A DNA stretch of 64,000 nucleotides from Oceaniferula flava (GCF_016811075.1 NZ_JAFBGL010000001.1:62001-126000), one strand, 5' to 3'. Numbered from the stretch's first letter, positions 17,275 through 26,860 are shown. Program-made: numbers and translations. The notes: generated by a model from the sequence alone, not told the origin.

Positions 17275-17922
17275 TTAGCGTCTACGTTTTCTTTGGAAAA
17301 GAAACAAGCCAGCACCAAGCATCGCCATCAGAGCGGATGAAGGTTCAGGAACTGCGGTAATAATAATTCCCGCAATATTGGTTCTTGCACTAGCTCCACC
17401 TGAGGGGGCTGTTCCTGTAGTCGTAGTATCTACGTAAAGTGTGTCGGAAGTGATACTGCTACTCACTGTGGTAAGCCCGTTCTGAATATTCGGATTGGTT
17501 AGTGTGTCCAGTAGCGCACCTCCGCTGGTATCATTGATGAGAGTGTCACCGAACCAGTTAGTGGATGTGTCGCTTGCTTGAGAAAGTTGCACGGTGTAGC
17601 CACTTGCTCCATTGGCTGTTAGCCAGCTTGATAGGCCGGTAATGGTGATTGCTGTGGCGTTATCAATGTAGCCGTTTTCAATATTATTACTGCTGCCGCC
17701 GCTCCATGAGCCTCCTCCCCATGACATCGATACTCCATCAGTTGTTAGATTTGTGTCGCCGCTCTCGACATCGACCCAAGTATCGATACCGTATTCGCTA
17801 CCATCATTAGCGGCAGGTGTGACGGTAGCACTTCGCATAAAATTGACTGCGATGATACTGGCTGCAGAGAGGCTGCCGTGGCAGAGTCCCATAACGGTGA
17901 CAAGGAATATAGTTTGTTTCAT
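17275..17922 (-). CDS. PEP-CTERM exported protein
   Basis: A 215-residue protein with a signal peptide (MKQTIFLVTVMGLCHGSLSA) and a C-terminal sorting signal: VPEPSSALMAMLGAGLFLF followed by QRKRRR, the PEP-CTERM layout recognised by exosortases. Between them is a Ser/Thr/Gly-rich, low-charge region (SWGGGSWSGGSSNN) typical of exported verrucomicrobial proteins of unknown function, often tied to exopolysaccharide or the cell surface. ATG 17922 is chosen over an upstream in-frame ATG because it starts the signal peptide cleanly. The halogenase gene follows on the same strand after 71 bases. Confidence 0.82.
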   Translation of the reverse strand: MKQTIFLVTVMGLCHGSLSAASIIAVNFMRSATVTPAANDGSEYGIDTWVDVESGDTNLTTDGVSMSWGGGSWSGGSSNNIENGYIDNATAITITGLSSWLTANGASGYTVQLSQASDTSTNWFGDTLINDTSGGALLDTLTNPNIQNGLTTVSSSITSDTLYVDTTTTGTAPSGGASARTNIAGIIITAVPEPSSALMAMLGAGLFLFQRKRRR

Positions 17923-17973
17923 AATATTGCGAATTACATGTTGCATTAACACAGTATTAATCCCGAAAAATAT

Positions 17974-17985
17974 CGTCAACGTGAA
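17974..17985 (-). promoter_or_regulatory. -35-like element TTGACG with shared flank
   Basis: On the minus strand TTGACG (17974-17979) lies about 50 bases before the PEP-CTERM gene. With the following ATATTT it repeats the 12-mer found before the SHD1-like gene at 8129. The matching -10 is weak (TACTGT at 17 bases), so only the -35 is suggested. Confidence 0.25.
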
Positions 17986-18239
17986 ATAAGTGTCGGATTT
18001 CCTTCTTGGGGTTCATTATTCCTCACCACTCTTACAGGTGTAAAGATGGCTTTTTATCGGGGGCTTTCCGACCTTGTTTTCTGAAGAGTCATCTTCGAGC
18101 TTTTCTTTTTCAGGATCGCTTTTTTTGACACGTTCTTGTTACGATGGATTCTTTGTTCAGGGCTTTATTTTCATGACCCAGATCTCGTCTATTGTGTTTG
18201 TAGGGGTGTTTAGAGTTATGTTAGTTATGACATTCTATC

Positions 18240-20102
18240 ATGATGAATGTGAAACAATCTAAGGTGCCCCAGGCGGTGAGTGTTGGGTTTTTGTTAGTCA
18301 GCGCGGCGCTGTGGGCACGGGCTGAGGTTGCGGTCAGTGGGGAACTCAAGCAGTGGCACAAGGTGACTCTGACGGTCGACGGCCCGATGGCGAAGGAGAG
18401 CGACCAACAACCGAACCCTTTTACCGAACTCTTGCTCGATGTGCGCTTCATCCACGAATCCGGCAGCCCGGATTATTGGGTGCCGGGGTATTTTGCCGCG
18501 GATGGTCAAGCTGCCGATAGCTCGGCAACTCAGGGGACCAAGTGGCGTGCACATTTGTCTCCGGATAAAACCGGCAGGTGGAACTACACGGTCCGCTTCA
18601 ATGGCAGCAAGCACGATGGCGAAAGTGGCAGCTTCACCATCGCCGCGACAGATAAGACAGGGCGCGATTTCCGGGGGAAAGGTCGACTGCAATACGTCGG
18701 CAAGCGCTACCTTCGGCATGCTGGAAACGGTCAATGGTTTCTCAAAGCCGGCGCTGACTCACCGGAAACTTTTCTCGCCTATCAGGACTTCGATGGCACC
18801 GTGACGAACAATCGAAAGAAGGGCCCGTTGAAATCGTGGAAGGCACATATCAAGGACTGGAAAAGTGGTGACCCCACGTGGAAGGGTGGCAAGGGGAAGG
18901 GGATGATAGGTGCGATCAATTATCTGTCAGGGAAAGGGGCTAACGCATTTTCCTTCATCCCCTACAATGCAGGGGGCGATGGTGATAACGTCTGGCCCCA
19001 TGTCAGCCGTGCCGATAAATTACACTTTGATTGTTCCAAGCTTGATCAGTGGGGGATCGTGTTCGATCACGCCACCTCGAAGGGGATGTATCTCCATTTT
19101 AAACTGCAGGAAACCGAGAATGACGACCAGAAGGGGCCGGGCAAAGACCAGGCGCTCGATGGCGGAAACTTGGGGCCCGAGCGCAAGGCATATCTGCGCG
19201 AAATGGTCGCCCGTTTTGGTCATCATCTGGCACTCAACTGGAACCTCGGTGAGGAAAACACCCAGTCGCTGGATCAGATCCGTGAGCAGGCCGCGTATTT
19301 GCGCAAGATCGATCCCTACGGACATCTGATCGTGCTGCACACCTATCCGAGCCAGCATGAGAAAATTTACGGAAAGCTGGTAGGCGACAAGAAAAGCCTG
19401 ACCGGGGTTTCGGTGCAGAACTCAGACGTCGGCAAGACCCATCAAGATACCTTGAAGTGGGTGGAGCGCTCGGAGAAGTCGGGGCATCGATGGGTGGTCG
19501 CTTTTGACGAGGCGGGCAATGCCGGAGCTGGCAGCCCGCCGGACCCCGATTGGCCAGGGGTGGCCGAAGTGCGGAAGAAAAACAAAGCGAGTAAAAAGCC
19601 GCTCGATATGCCGAGCGTGAACGACGTTCGGTCGAAGGTCCTCTGGGGAAACTTGATGGCCGGTGGCGCGGGTGTGGAGTATTACTTCGGCTACAAATTA
19701 CCGCAGAACGACCTCAAAGCCGAGGACTGGCGCAGTCGCGACATGACTTGGGATTACAGCGCCATCGCTCTGGATTTTTTCCAAGAGAACAAGATCCCGT
19801 TTTGGGAAATGAGCAACAGCAATGCGCTGGTGGGCAATACCAAGAAGGATAACAGCGCCTATTGTTTTTCCAAAAAAGGAGAGGTCTACGTGGTCTATCT
19901 GCGGAAGGCCAATGGCAAGCAGCAGCTCGATCTTTCTGAAACCCAGAACGCCTTCAGCCTGCAATGGTTCAACCCGCGCAGAGGTGGTTTGCTTCAAGAT
20001 GGCAAGCTCAACCGTGTGACGGGTGGTGGTCAAATCGATCTCGGAAATCCACCCTCGGACCTCGGTGAGGACTGGGTGGTTCTGCTCAAGGCAAAGAAGT
20101 GA
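18240..20102 (+). CDS. Secreted DUF5060 / glycoside-hydrolase-like protein
   Basis: A 620-residue secreted protein: signal peptide to about residue 28 (SAALWARA), then an N-terminal beta-sandwich of the DUF5060 type (LKQWHKVTLTVDGP, DKTGRWNYTVRFNG, GESGSFTI). Next comes a TIM-barrel glycosidase region with NWNLGEEN and VVAFDEAGNAG as likely acid/base and nucleophile glutamates, and a C-terminal beta domain (SLQWFNPRRGG) like the collagenase-type all-beta module of such enzymes. The layout is common in marine Verrucomicrobia and Planctomycetes that degrade algal polysaccharides. The substrate is not predictable. Monocistronic, divergent from the PEP-CTERM gene. Confidence 0.78.
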   Translation: MMNVKQSKVPQAVSVGFLLVSAALWARAEVAVSGELKQWHKVTLTVDGPMAKESDQQPNPFTELLLDVRFIHESGSPDYWVPGYFAADGQAADSSATQGTKWRAHLSPDKTGRWNYTVRFNGSKHDGESGSFTIAATDKTGRDFRGKGRLQYVGKRYLRHAGNGQWFLKAGADSPETFLAYQDFDGTVTNNRKKGPLKSWKAHIKDWKSGDPTWKGGKGKGMIGAINYLSGKGANAFSFIPYNAGGDGDNVWPHVSRADKLHFDCSKLDQWGIVFDHATSKGMYLHFKLQETENDDQKGPGKDQALDGGNLGPERKAYLREMVARFGHHLALNWNLGEENTQSLDQIREQAAYLRKIDPYGHLIVLHTYPSQHEKIYGKLVGDKKSLTGVSVQNSDVGKTHQDTLKWVERSEKSGHRWVVAFDEAGNAGAGSPPDPDWPGVAEVRKKNKASKKPLDMPSVNDVRSKVLWGNLMAGGAGVEYYFGYKLPQNDLKAEDWRSRDMTWDYSAIALDFFQENKIPFWEMSNSNALVGNTKKDNSAYCFSKKGEVYVVYLRKANGKQQLDLSETQNAFSLQWFNPRRGGLLQDGKLNRVTGGGQIDLGNPPSDLGEDWVVLLKAKK

Positions 20103-20130
20103 GCCGACTCCGTTGACGACCTGCTCCGGC

Positions 20131-20162
20131 CAGCCAGCGCCCTTGATCAAGGGGCTGGGCTG
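20131..20162. terminator. Hairpin between convergent glycosidase and rnr genes
   Basis: An imperfect stem pairs CAGCC..GCCCTTGAT with ATCAAGGGGC.GGGCTG around a palindromic TTGATCAA centre. It sits between two converging stops and could end transcription from both sides; there is no clear U-run. Confidence 0.5.
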
Positions 20163-20189
20163 ACTGAAGTGTGTGATCCCGGCTCCGAG

Positions 20190-22706
20190 TTATCGGCGCC
20201 GTTTCTTGGCGGACTTTTTCTTGGAAGGTCCTTTTTTGTTGGAAGGTGCCCTCTTGCTGGAAGGCTTTTTGTTGGGCTTCTCTGAACGTGAGTTTCGTTG
20301 CTTGTTCTTCTCCGTGTCCACTGGCTGTGCATTCGCTTGGCCTTCGACGGGTTTGAGCTCGTTATCGACGAGTTTGAAATCGACGCGCTGCTGCTCCATA
20401 TCGACGTTGGACACGTGGCAGAGGTGCTGCTGACCGACGGTAAACATCTGACCGTAGGGTCCGGTGAAGCGCATCAGGTTCGCCTCGAACTGCCATTCTT
20501 TACCGCCCTTGAGTGGTGGCAGATCTTCCAGCTTGATCAGCCCCTTGGTCTGAATATCCACCGCTTCGACGAAGAGACCGAAGTGGCGCACTTCCGTGAC
20601 AACGACATTGAAGCTTGGCGGGTTTTCATCCACCGAACACATGTGCAGATACTGCAGCATCTTGAGTCGGCGTGATTCGTTTTCAGCCTCCGCGCTGGTG
20701 CGCTCGGTCTCGGATATGTGCTGGGCGATCTGCGCCATCTCGGCTCCACCCGGTGTGCGGTCGATTTTCTTCGGCGGGTTCCCCAGGTGTCTTTGCAGCG
20801 CACGGTGGACGATCAAATCTGCGTAGCGACGGATCGGCGAGGTGAAGTGGCAGTAGTTCTCCTTGGACAGGCCGTAGTGGCCGAGCGGGTCTTGGAAATA
20901 GGCGGCTCGCTTGAGCGATTTCAGCAGTCCGATCTTGATCGCCGGTTCCTCGATGGTGCCCTTGGCTTTATCTAACAATGCTTGGATATGCTTCTTATTC
21001 GTCAAGTCACCTGGTTTGTAACCGTGGAGCTTGGCGAGCTCGGCATAGTCGTTGAGTCGATCAGGATCTGGATCCTCGTGGATGCGGTAAACTGTCGGTT
21101 GGCGTTGGTTTTTCAACAACTTGGCAGCCGCCTCGTTGGCAATGAGCATGAACTCTTCAATCAGCTGGTGGCTTTCGTTGTAGTCGCTTTTTTCAATGCC
21201 AATGGGTTTTCCTTTGTCATCTAACACAACCTTGACCTCCGGCATGTCGAGATCGAGCGCGCCGTTTTCAAACCGCCGCTTTCGCAGCAGGGAGGCCAAG
21301 CGCCATGCCTCATGCAGCATGGCGGCAATCTCCGGTTTTTCATCGGGGAAGAGCTTGGCGATCTTGTCTTCCGGAGCCATCAGGATTTCCTGGGCTTCTT
21401 CGTAGGTGTAGCGTCTGGCCGAGTGAATCACCGCGCGGGTGAACTTGGCGGACTTGACTCGACCTTGCTGGTTGAGCGTTAGCAGACAGCACTGGGTGAG
21501 GCGATCCACATGGGGCATCAGCGAGCAGAGGTGGTTTGACAGCTCGCGCGGGATCATCGGCAGCACACGATCGGCCATGTAGGTGGAGTTACCACGCTCC
21601 ACGGCCTCCTTGTCCAGTGCGGTGCCGGGTTTCACATAGTGCGAAACATCGGCGATGTGCACGCCCAGCTGCCAGTCGCCATTCTTGAGCTTTCGCACGC
21701 TGATGGCGTCATCAAAGTCCTTGGCGTCATGGGGGTCGATGGTGATCACCGTGAGGTCGCGCCAGTCGTCGCGGTCGACGAGATCTTTTTCCGTCACTTC
21801 ATCGCCGAAGTTACGAGCTTCCTTCAACACGGCGTCGGGGAATTCACTGCGCAGGCCATGTTTGTGAACGATGGAAAGCATGTCCACGCCTGGGGTGTCC
21901 GGCCAGCCTAACACCTCGGTGATTTTACCGCGCGGTGAGCTGTTCGGGTTATCCCATTGGGTCAGTGCCACGGCCACCTTCTGGCCGCCTTTCGGCTCCG
22001 GTGAGGTGTCTTTTGATCCCTTGCTCGCTGGCTCGATGTTGACATCGGGGATTTGGGCATCGTCCGGCTGCACGTGGGCATACTGGCCACGTTTGAAGTA
22101 GGTGCCGATGATTTTGGACATGCCTCGCTCGATGATTTTATCGACGTAGCCGGCGGCTTCGTCATCGGGAGCTTTCATGCCCGCGGCCTTCTGGGCTCGG
22201 CCACGGCGGCGGTTCGCCCACTCGGGAGGCCCGATGCGATCGATGCGCACGCGCACCTTGTCGCCATTCATGGCGGTGGAAGTTTTGTTGGAGGAAATGA
22301 AGATCCGGCTGAACTGTTGCAGATCGATATTAGCGGCTTCGTTACTGGCGTCATTGCTGTCCGGGTAGAACCAAGCATTGCCGGAGGCTTGGAAGCGGAT
22401 GGTGCCCACGAGTTGGGGGCCACTTGAGGAATGTTTACGGCCGCCTTTTTTGCCACCTCCTTTGGGGGGGCGTTGGGGTTGGTGCTCGGAGGCACCGCCA
22501 TTCTGGCCAGCTCTTGATTTCAGGTCGAAGCGACCTTTTTTACCGCGGACAATCAGGCCTTTGTTTTCGAGACGAAGCAGCTCGGCGCGGAGGGCGGAGC
22601 GTTCGTTCGGTTTCAGGCGGAGGCTGCGGGCGAATTCAGATTTATTGAGCGGTTGGTAATCAGAGGCTTTCATGAGCACTCGGATGCGCTCTCGAAGATT
22701 ATTCAT
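20190..22706 (-). CDS. rnr: Ribonuclease R
   Basis: An 838-residue 3'-5' exoribonuclease of the RNB family that degrades structured RNA. Order: N-terminal winged helix (about residues 1-65, SEFARSLRLKPNERSALRAE), cold-shock domains, the RNB catalytic domain with TVITIDPHDAKDFDDAISV, where the Asp cluster binds Mg, and LPMIPRELSNHLCSL, then an S1 domain (FNVVVTEVRHFGLFVEAVDI). The last 45 residues are a strongly basic Lys/Ser tail (KKPSSKRAPSNKKGPSKKKS) like the helicase-assisting tail of RNase R. A Gly/Lys-rich linker (PKGGGKKGGRKHSSS) near residue 85 is also unusual. Divergent from the pseudopilin gene. Confidence 0.93.
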   Translation of the reverse strand: MNNLRERIRVLMKASDYQPLNKSEFARSLRLKPNERSALRAELLRLENKGLIVRGKKGRFDLKSRAGQNGGASEHQPQRPPKGGGKKGGRKHSSSGPQLVGTIRFQASGNAWFYPDSNDASNEAANIDLQQFSRIFISSNKTSTAMNGDKVRVRIDRIGPPEWANRRRGRAQKAAGMKAPDDEAAGYVDKIIERGMSKIIGTYFKRGQYAHVQPDDAQIPDVNIEPASKGSKDTSPEPKGGQKVAVALTQWDNPNSSPRGKITEVLGWPDTPGVDMLSIVHKHGLRSEFPDAVLKEARNFGDEVTEKDLVDRDDWRDLTVITIDPHDAKDFDDAISVRKLKNGDWQLGVHIADVSHYVKPGTALDKEAVERGNSTYMADRVLPMIPRELSNHLCSLMPHVDRLTQCCLLTLNQQGRVKSAKFTRAVIHSARRYTYEEAQEILMAPEDKIAKLFPDEKPEIAAMLHEAWRLASLLRKRRFENGALDLDMPEVKVVLDDKGKPIGIEKSDYNESHQLIEEFMLIANEAAAKLLKNQRQPTVYRIHEDPDPDRLNDYAELAKLHGYKPGDLTNKKHIQALLDKAKGTIEEPAIKIGLLKSLKRAAYFQDPLGHYGLSKENYCHFTSPIRRYADLIVHRALQRHLGNPPKKIDRTPGGAEMAQIAQHISETERTSAEAENESRRLKMLQYLHMCSVDENPPSFNVVVTEVRHFGLFVEAVDIQTKGLIKLEDLPPLKGGKEWQFEANLMRFTGPYGQMFTVGQQHLCHVSNVDMEQQRVDFKLVDNELKPVEGQANAQPVDTEKNKQRNSRSEKPNKKPSSKRAPSNKKGPSKKKSAKKRRR

Positions 22707-23032
22707 AAGTTAATACTGTGTAGAAATTGAAGATTGAACATGAAAAATTGATGGTTTTTCAAGGATTGGGATAGATTTTGCGTCTTTGTCGGGAGGTTTT
22801 TTTCGTTGTGATGGATCGGATCCAGTGGTAGTTTTGTATTGTCAATGTAATCTCAGATGTAACTCCAAGGTTGCGCTGAGGCAGGATTTCTGTCTCATTA
22901 AAGTCTTGCAGTAGCGGCCGTAAAAAACGGTGGGAGAAAAGAACTCTGGGGTGTCCCTTGTTCTCTCTGGCTGAAGCCGTCTTTCTGTTTTTGCATAGCT
23001 ATCCATATATACACCATAACCAAACATAACCG
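22707..23032. other. Divergent intergenic region (rnr / pseudopilin)
   Basis: 326 bp with no gene. A hairpin TGAGGCAG/CTGTCTCA (one G-U pair, loop GATTT) lies at 22877-22897 and a small CCGT/ACGG stem at 22918-22930. The stretch before the pilin start (CATAACCAAACATAACCG) is G-poor and contains two ATAACC copies, like other leaders here. GTGTCCCTTG at 22950-22959 repeats a 10-mer of the scar at 1388. I cannot assign promoters with confidence. Confidence 0.4.
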
Positions 23033-23632
23033 ATGAAATTACCTAAATCAAAATCCAAAGGATTTACCTTAGTCGAACTGCTGGTCGTGATCGCGATCAT
23101 CGCCGTTCTCGCCGCACTGGCCACGCCTGCCATTATGAAAGGCCTGACCAAGGCCAGCATTGTGAAAGCGAAGAGCGTTTGCTCAAACTTTGAAACTGCC
23201 GTAAACAATTTCGAAAACGAATATAATTACCTGCCATACTCTGGCACGGTGCCGGACGATGATAACACGGATCCAATCAGAAGTGATGAAGATGTCGTAG
23301 CCGTCCTAGCCGGTGTTGAGGACACTGATAGCTCAGATGCTCAGAATTTCAAAGGAATTCGCTTTTTTGAGTTGGGCGAGCCTAAGGGAAGCTCCGAAGC
23401 CAGCTACAAAGATGGCATGAAAATCGACACCGCAGCCAACACCGCCAAGATTTACGATCCATGGGGTAATACCTACTACATCGTGTTCGATTACGGCTTG
23501 GACGGCCTGATCGACAATCCACTTGAGCCAGGCGAAACAGTCGGCGGTAAAAAAGTCATCGTCTACAGCTACGGCCCAGACGAGCAGTTCGGCACGAACA
23601 AGCTGAACCGCGATAACGCGACCAACTTCTAA
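23033..23632 (+). CDS. Type II secretion-like major pseudopilin (GspG-type)
   Basis: A 199-residue pilin-like protein. The N terminus KGFTLVELLVVIAIIAVLAA is the class III prepilin signal: cleavage after Gly, methylated Phe, Glu at +5, then a hydrophobic helix. The rest contains YDPWGNTYYIVFDYG, the calcium-loop region typical of GspG-like pseudopilins. It would form a pseudopilus in the inner membrane after processing by a prepilin peptidase. It stands alone, with no other secretion genes nearby, and ends in a strong terminator, so it is probably highly expressed. The leader has no Shine-Dalgarno. Confidence 0.88.
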   Translation: MKLPKSKSKGFTLVELLVVIAIIAVLAALATPAIMKGLTKASIVKAKSVCSNFETAVNNFENEYNYLPYSGTVPDDDNTDPIRSDEDVVAVLAGVEDTDSSDAQNFKGIRFFELGEPKGSSEASYKDGMKIDTAANTAKIYDPWGNTYYIVFDYGLDGLIDNPLEPGETVGGKKVIVYSYGPDEQFGTNKLNRDNATNF

Positions 23633-23664
23633 TCGAGCCTCGCACAGAAGCTCTCAATCATTCC

Positions 23665-23695
23665 AACGGCGCGGCTCACACCGCGCCGTTTTTTT
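23665..23695 (+). terminator. Strong intrinsic terminator after the pseudopilin gene
   Basis: A perfect 10-bp stem (AACGGCGCGG/CCGCGCCGTT, loop CTCACA) is followed by seven T. It also faces the end of trmB. Confidence 0.92.
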
Positions 23696-23706
23696 GTCGA
23701 CTGCGC

Positions 23707-24354
23707 TTACTTTTTGAAGCGCAGCTGATGGATGGTTTTTCCCTGGCTTTCCCAGAGTTTTTGGAAGTCCGTTTTTGGGTAGAAAAAGGCATCCGGGCCG
23801 GCATCGTCCGTGCCGTCACCCAGCCATGGCAGAGGGGTGAACTTGCCGAAGGTTTCCATCTCCTCGCAGACCCACTCGTAGTAGTCCGGGTGATCGGTTT
23901 TGAAGAGGAACTCACCGGTGGGGGAGAGAACATTGTGGAGGCAGCTGAGGAAATGCTGCTGGACGAGGCGGCGCTTGTGGTGGCGCGCCTTCGGCCATGG
24001 ATCCGGGCAGAGCAGGTGCAGGCGGCTGACCGATTCTTTTTCTAACAACCATTCCAGGGTGTAGGAACTTTCGAGTCTTAAGACCTTGGCATTTTTTAAC
24101 CCCAGTTCCTCGATTCCCCGACAAACGCCGCGGACTCGCCCCAGCAAGCGCTCGACGCCGAGAAAGTTCCGTTCCGGGTAATGCTTTGCCATTTCCAGGA
24201 GAAAGGTGCCGTCGCCGCAGCCGAGGTCGATTTCCAGTGGCAGGTCTGGATTTCCGTCGGAAAAAATATCAGCGGCGGAGTGGCGACGGAAAAAGTCGTC
24301 CGGCATGTATTCGCAGGCTTCCGGTGGGCGGGTGCATTGGGCGGTGGTGGGCAT
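23707..24354 (-). CDS. trmB: tRNA (guanine-N7-)-methyltransferase
   Basis: A 215-residue SAM-dependent enzyme that methylates G46 of tRNA. The SAM loop EIDLGCGDGTFLLEMA, NFLGVERLLGRV, the signature CPDPWPKARHHKRRL (usually FPDPWPKKRHxKRR) and FKTDHPDYYEW are all present. ATG 24354 (MPTTAQCTRPPEAC) is chosen because the longer frame adds unrelated residues encoded by a GAAGTTT repeat stretch. It is transcribed toward the pseudopilin terminator and its start lies 56 bp from the divergent serine hydrolase. Confidence 0.92.
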   Translation of the reverse strand: MPTTAQCTRPPEACEYMPDDFFRRHSAADIFSDGNPDLPLEIDLGCGDGTFLLEMAKHYPERNFLGVERLLGRVRGVCRGIEELGLKNAKVLRLESSYTLEWLLEKESVSRLHLLCPDPWPKARHHKRRLVQQHFLSCLHNVLSPTGEFLFKTDHPDYYEWVCEEMETFGKFTPLPWLGDGTDDAGPDAFFYPKTDFQKLWESQGKTIHQLRFKK

Positions 24355-24410
24355 GGGGAAAGATTGAAGTTTGGAGTTTGAAGTTTGAAGCATTAAGTTA
24401 TGAAACTGCC

Positions 24411-25523
24411 GTGAACGCGAGCGAGCTGGAGAAAAGTTTTCAGAAGAATTTTACCGATCGGCAGGAATTGGGGGCTTCAGTCTCCATCTGGAAAGACGGA
24501 GAAGAGGTGCTGTCTTTGGCACAGGGATGGTGCGAACGCGAGCAGGAACGGCCGTGGACGCAAGAAACCTTGGTGCCTTTTTACTCCACGACCAAAGGGC
24601 TGGCATCGGCCACTGTGTTGCTGCTGATGCACGAGCGTGGGATGACGCCGGAAGATTTGGTCTGTTCGGTTTGGCCCGAGTTTCCCGTTAAGAAGGGCAC
24701 GATCGGACAGCTACTGTCGCACCAGCTGGGACTGGCGGCACTGGATGAAAAAGCGGATGTCTGGGACTATGATGCGGTGATTGCCGCCATTGAAAAGCAG
24801 CAGCCGAACTGGCAGCCAGGCAGCGCTCATGGCTACCACCCCCGGACCTTCGGCTTCTTGTTGGAGGAACTGGTGCGGCGCATGACGGGGGAGACGCTGG
24901 GCGATGTTTGGCGGAAAAAAATTGCCGAGCCTCTCCAACTGGATGCCTGGATCGGTCTGCCGGAGAGCGAATTCGATCGCGTCGCCCGACTATACCCCGG
25001 CAAGCAGAACAAGGAGGATCTGGAGAGCGGCTTTTACCGTCAGCTGCACACGCCGGATTCGTTGGTGAAGCGGGCGTTCTCATCTCCGCGCGGATTGCAC
25101 TCGGTGCGCGAGATGAATGAGGCGCGAGCCTGGCAATCGGGCTTCCCGGCGATGGGGGGCATTGGCACGGCGCGGGCGGTGGCGAAGTTCTACCAGGCGG
25201 CCTGCGGAGCGATTCCCTTTTTTCCCGAGGCAATGATGCCCTGGATGCAGGGCATGCGGAGCTGCGGGGAGGATTTGATTTTGTGCACACAAACGGCCTT
25301 TTCCTGTGGGTTCCAACTCGACCCGATCGATATGGTGGGGCGCAAAGTGCGTCACCACTACGGACTGTCCAGGCGGGCATTCGGTCATCCGGGGGCGGGT
25401 GGCAGTCAGGCCTTTGGCGATCCGGATTCCGGTCTGTCGTTCTGCTACCTGATGAACCAGATGGAGCTCAGTCCGCTGCCGGGTGCGAAAAGTTTGGACA
25501 TGATCCGAGCGATGTATCTCTAA
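24411..25523 (+). CDS. Serine hydrolase of the class C beta-lactamase/EstB family
   Basis: A 370-residue protein with the beta-lactamase fold. The SxxK nucleophile motif is YSTTKG near residue 64 and GYHPRT sits at the Tyr (YxN-like) position. LSHQLGLAAL is the usual strand after it, and GHPGAGGSQAFGDP replaces the KTG element with the HxG of esterases. This favours an EstB-like esterase or D-amino-peptidase rather than antibiotic resistance. No signal peptide, so it is probably cytoplasmic. No ATG fits; GTG 24411 (VNASELEKSF) gives a compact N terminus and is my choice. The lysA start follows 38 bases after the stop. Confidence 0.82.
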   Translation: MNASELEKSFQKNFTDRQELGASVSIWKDGEEVLSLAQGWCEREQERPWTQETLVPFYSTTKGLASATVLLLMHERGMTPEDLVCSVWPEFPVKKGTIGQLLSHQLGLAALDEKADVWDYDAVIAAIEKQQPNWQPGSAHGYHPRTFGFLLEELVRRMTGETLGDVWRKKIAEPLQLDAWIGLPESEFDRVARLYPGKQNKEDLESGFYRQLHTPDSLVKRAFSSPRGLHSVREMNEARAWQSGFPAMGGIGTARAVAKFYQAACGAIPFFPEAMMPWMQGMRSCGEDLILCTQTAFSCGFQLDPIDMVGRKVRHHYGLSRRAFGHPGAGGSQAFGDPDSGLSFCYLMNQMELSPLPGAKSLDMIRAMYL

Positions 25524-25561
25524 GGCTTGCAACTTTCGCAGGTCTAGTGCAAAGCAGCGTC

Positions 25562-26860
25562 ATGCATTCTTTCCACTATCAAAATGCCTCGCTGCACTGC
25601 GAGGATGTCGATCTCGCAACGCTGGCCGACGCCCACGGCACTCCAGCCTATGTCTACAGCGCGAACACCATCCGAGATCATTACCGTCGACTCGATCAGG
25701 CTCTGGGCGACATCGATCACGGCATTGAATACGCTGTGAAGGCGAACTCCAACCTCTCGGTGCTCAAGTTGCTCGTCGAGGAGGGAAGTGGCTTCGACAT
25801 CGTTTCCGGTGGTGAGCTGCGCCGTGTGATTGAAGCCGGTGGCGATGCCGGAAAGTGCACCTTCGCCGGAGTCGGTAAGACCCGCGAGGAAATTGAATAC
25901 GCCCTGCGCGAGCAGATCTACTGCTTCAATGCCGAGAGCGAAGAGGAAGTTGCTTTTATTAATACCGTTGCTGGTGAGATGGGTGTGAAAGCTCCTGTCG
26001 CCTTCCGCGTGAACCCGAATGTCGATGCCAAGACGCACAAGTACATCTCCACGGGGAAATCTGAGAACAAGTTCGGTGTCGATTTCGAAGTCATCGAAGA
26101 CGCTTACGCTCGTGCCGCCGCACTGCCTAACATCACCCTGCGCGGATTGCAGATGCACATCGGCTCCCAGCTGACATCGCTGCAGCCATTCATTGAAGCG
26201 GTGGAAAAAGTGGCCCCATTGGCGAATAAGCTGAAGGAAAGCTACGGGATCGAATTTTTCTCCATCGGTGGAGGTGTAGGCATCGTTTATGATCCAGCTT
26301 TGGAATCAGGGAAACCCGAGTGGTGGTCCGGCCAGGAGGAGGAACACAAACCTCTCACAATCGAGCAGTATGCCGCGGGTGTGGTGCCTGTGTTGAAAAA
26401 GACCGGTCTGAAAATCTTGGTCGAACCCGGCCGTTACATCGTCGGCAATGCCGGTGTCATGCTGACCCGCTGCCTCTATGAGAAAAAAGGATCCGCCAAA
26501 ACCTTCCGCATCGTCGATGCCGGCATGAACGATCTCATTCGTCCGGCACTCTATGAAGGTCACCACGACATCGTGCCGCTGAAAGAGCCGGGTGCCGAAA
26601 CAGGTGTGACCGCGGTCGACGTGGTGGGCCCCGTCTGCGAGACCGGCGACTTTTTCTGCCAGAACCGCGAACTGCCGAACTTCGCTCCCGGAGAAGCCAT
26701 CGCACTGCTCAGTGCCGGTGCCTACGGTTTTGTCATGGCGTCGAACTACAACTCACGCGGGCTGCCCGTGGAGATTTTGGTCGATGGATCCGAGGCGAAG
26801 GTGATTCGTCCGCGCCAGACCATGGACGATATCCTCGCCAGTGAGAAGGCAGCGCTCTAG
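25562..26860 (+). CDS. lysA: Diaminopimelate decarboxylase
   Basis: A 432-residue PLP enzyme that makes lysine from meso-diaminopimelate. The PLP lysine is K60 in YAVKANSN. FDIVSGGELRRVIEAGG, LQMHIGSQL, FFSIGGGVGI and EPGRYIVGNAG supply the phosphate-binding loops of the barrel; VVGPVCETGDFF has the conserved Cys-Glu that reaches into the partner active site, and LLSAGAYGFVMASNYNSR closes the protein. ATG 25562 is chosen over a much longer frame that runs inside the upstream gene. Probably cotranscribed with the serine hydrolase. Confidence 0.93.
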   Translation: MHSFHYQNASLHCEDVDLATLADAHGTPAYVYSANTIRDHYRRLDQALGDIDHGIEYAVKANSNLSVLKLLVEEGSGFDIVSGGELRRVIEAGGDAGKCTFAGVGKTREEIEYALREQIYCFNAESEEEVAFINTVAGEMGVKAPVAFRVNPNVDAKTHKYISTGKSENKFGVDFEVIEDAYARAAALPNITLRGLQMHIGSQLTSLQPFIEAVEKVAPLANKLKESYGIEFFSIGGGVGIVYDPALESGKPEWWSGQEEEHKPLTIEQYAAGVVPVLKKTGLKILVEPGRYIVGNAGVMLTRCLYEKKGSAKTFRIVDAGMNDLIRPALYEGHHDIVPLKEPGAETGVTAVDVVGPVCETGDFFCQNRELPNFAPGEAIALLSAGAYGFVMASNYNSRGLPVEILVDGSEAKVIRPRQTMDDILASEKAAL

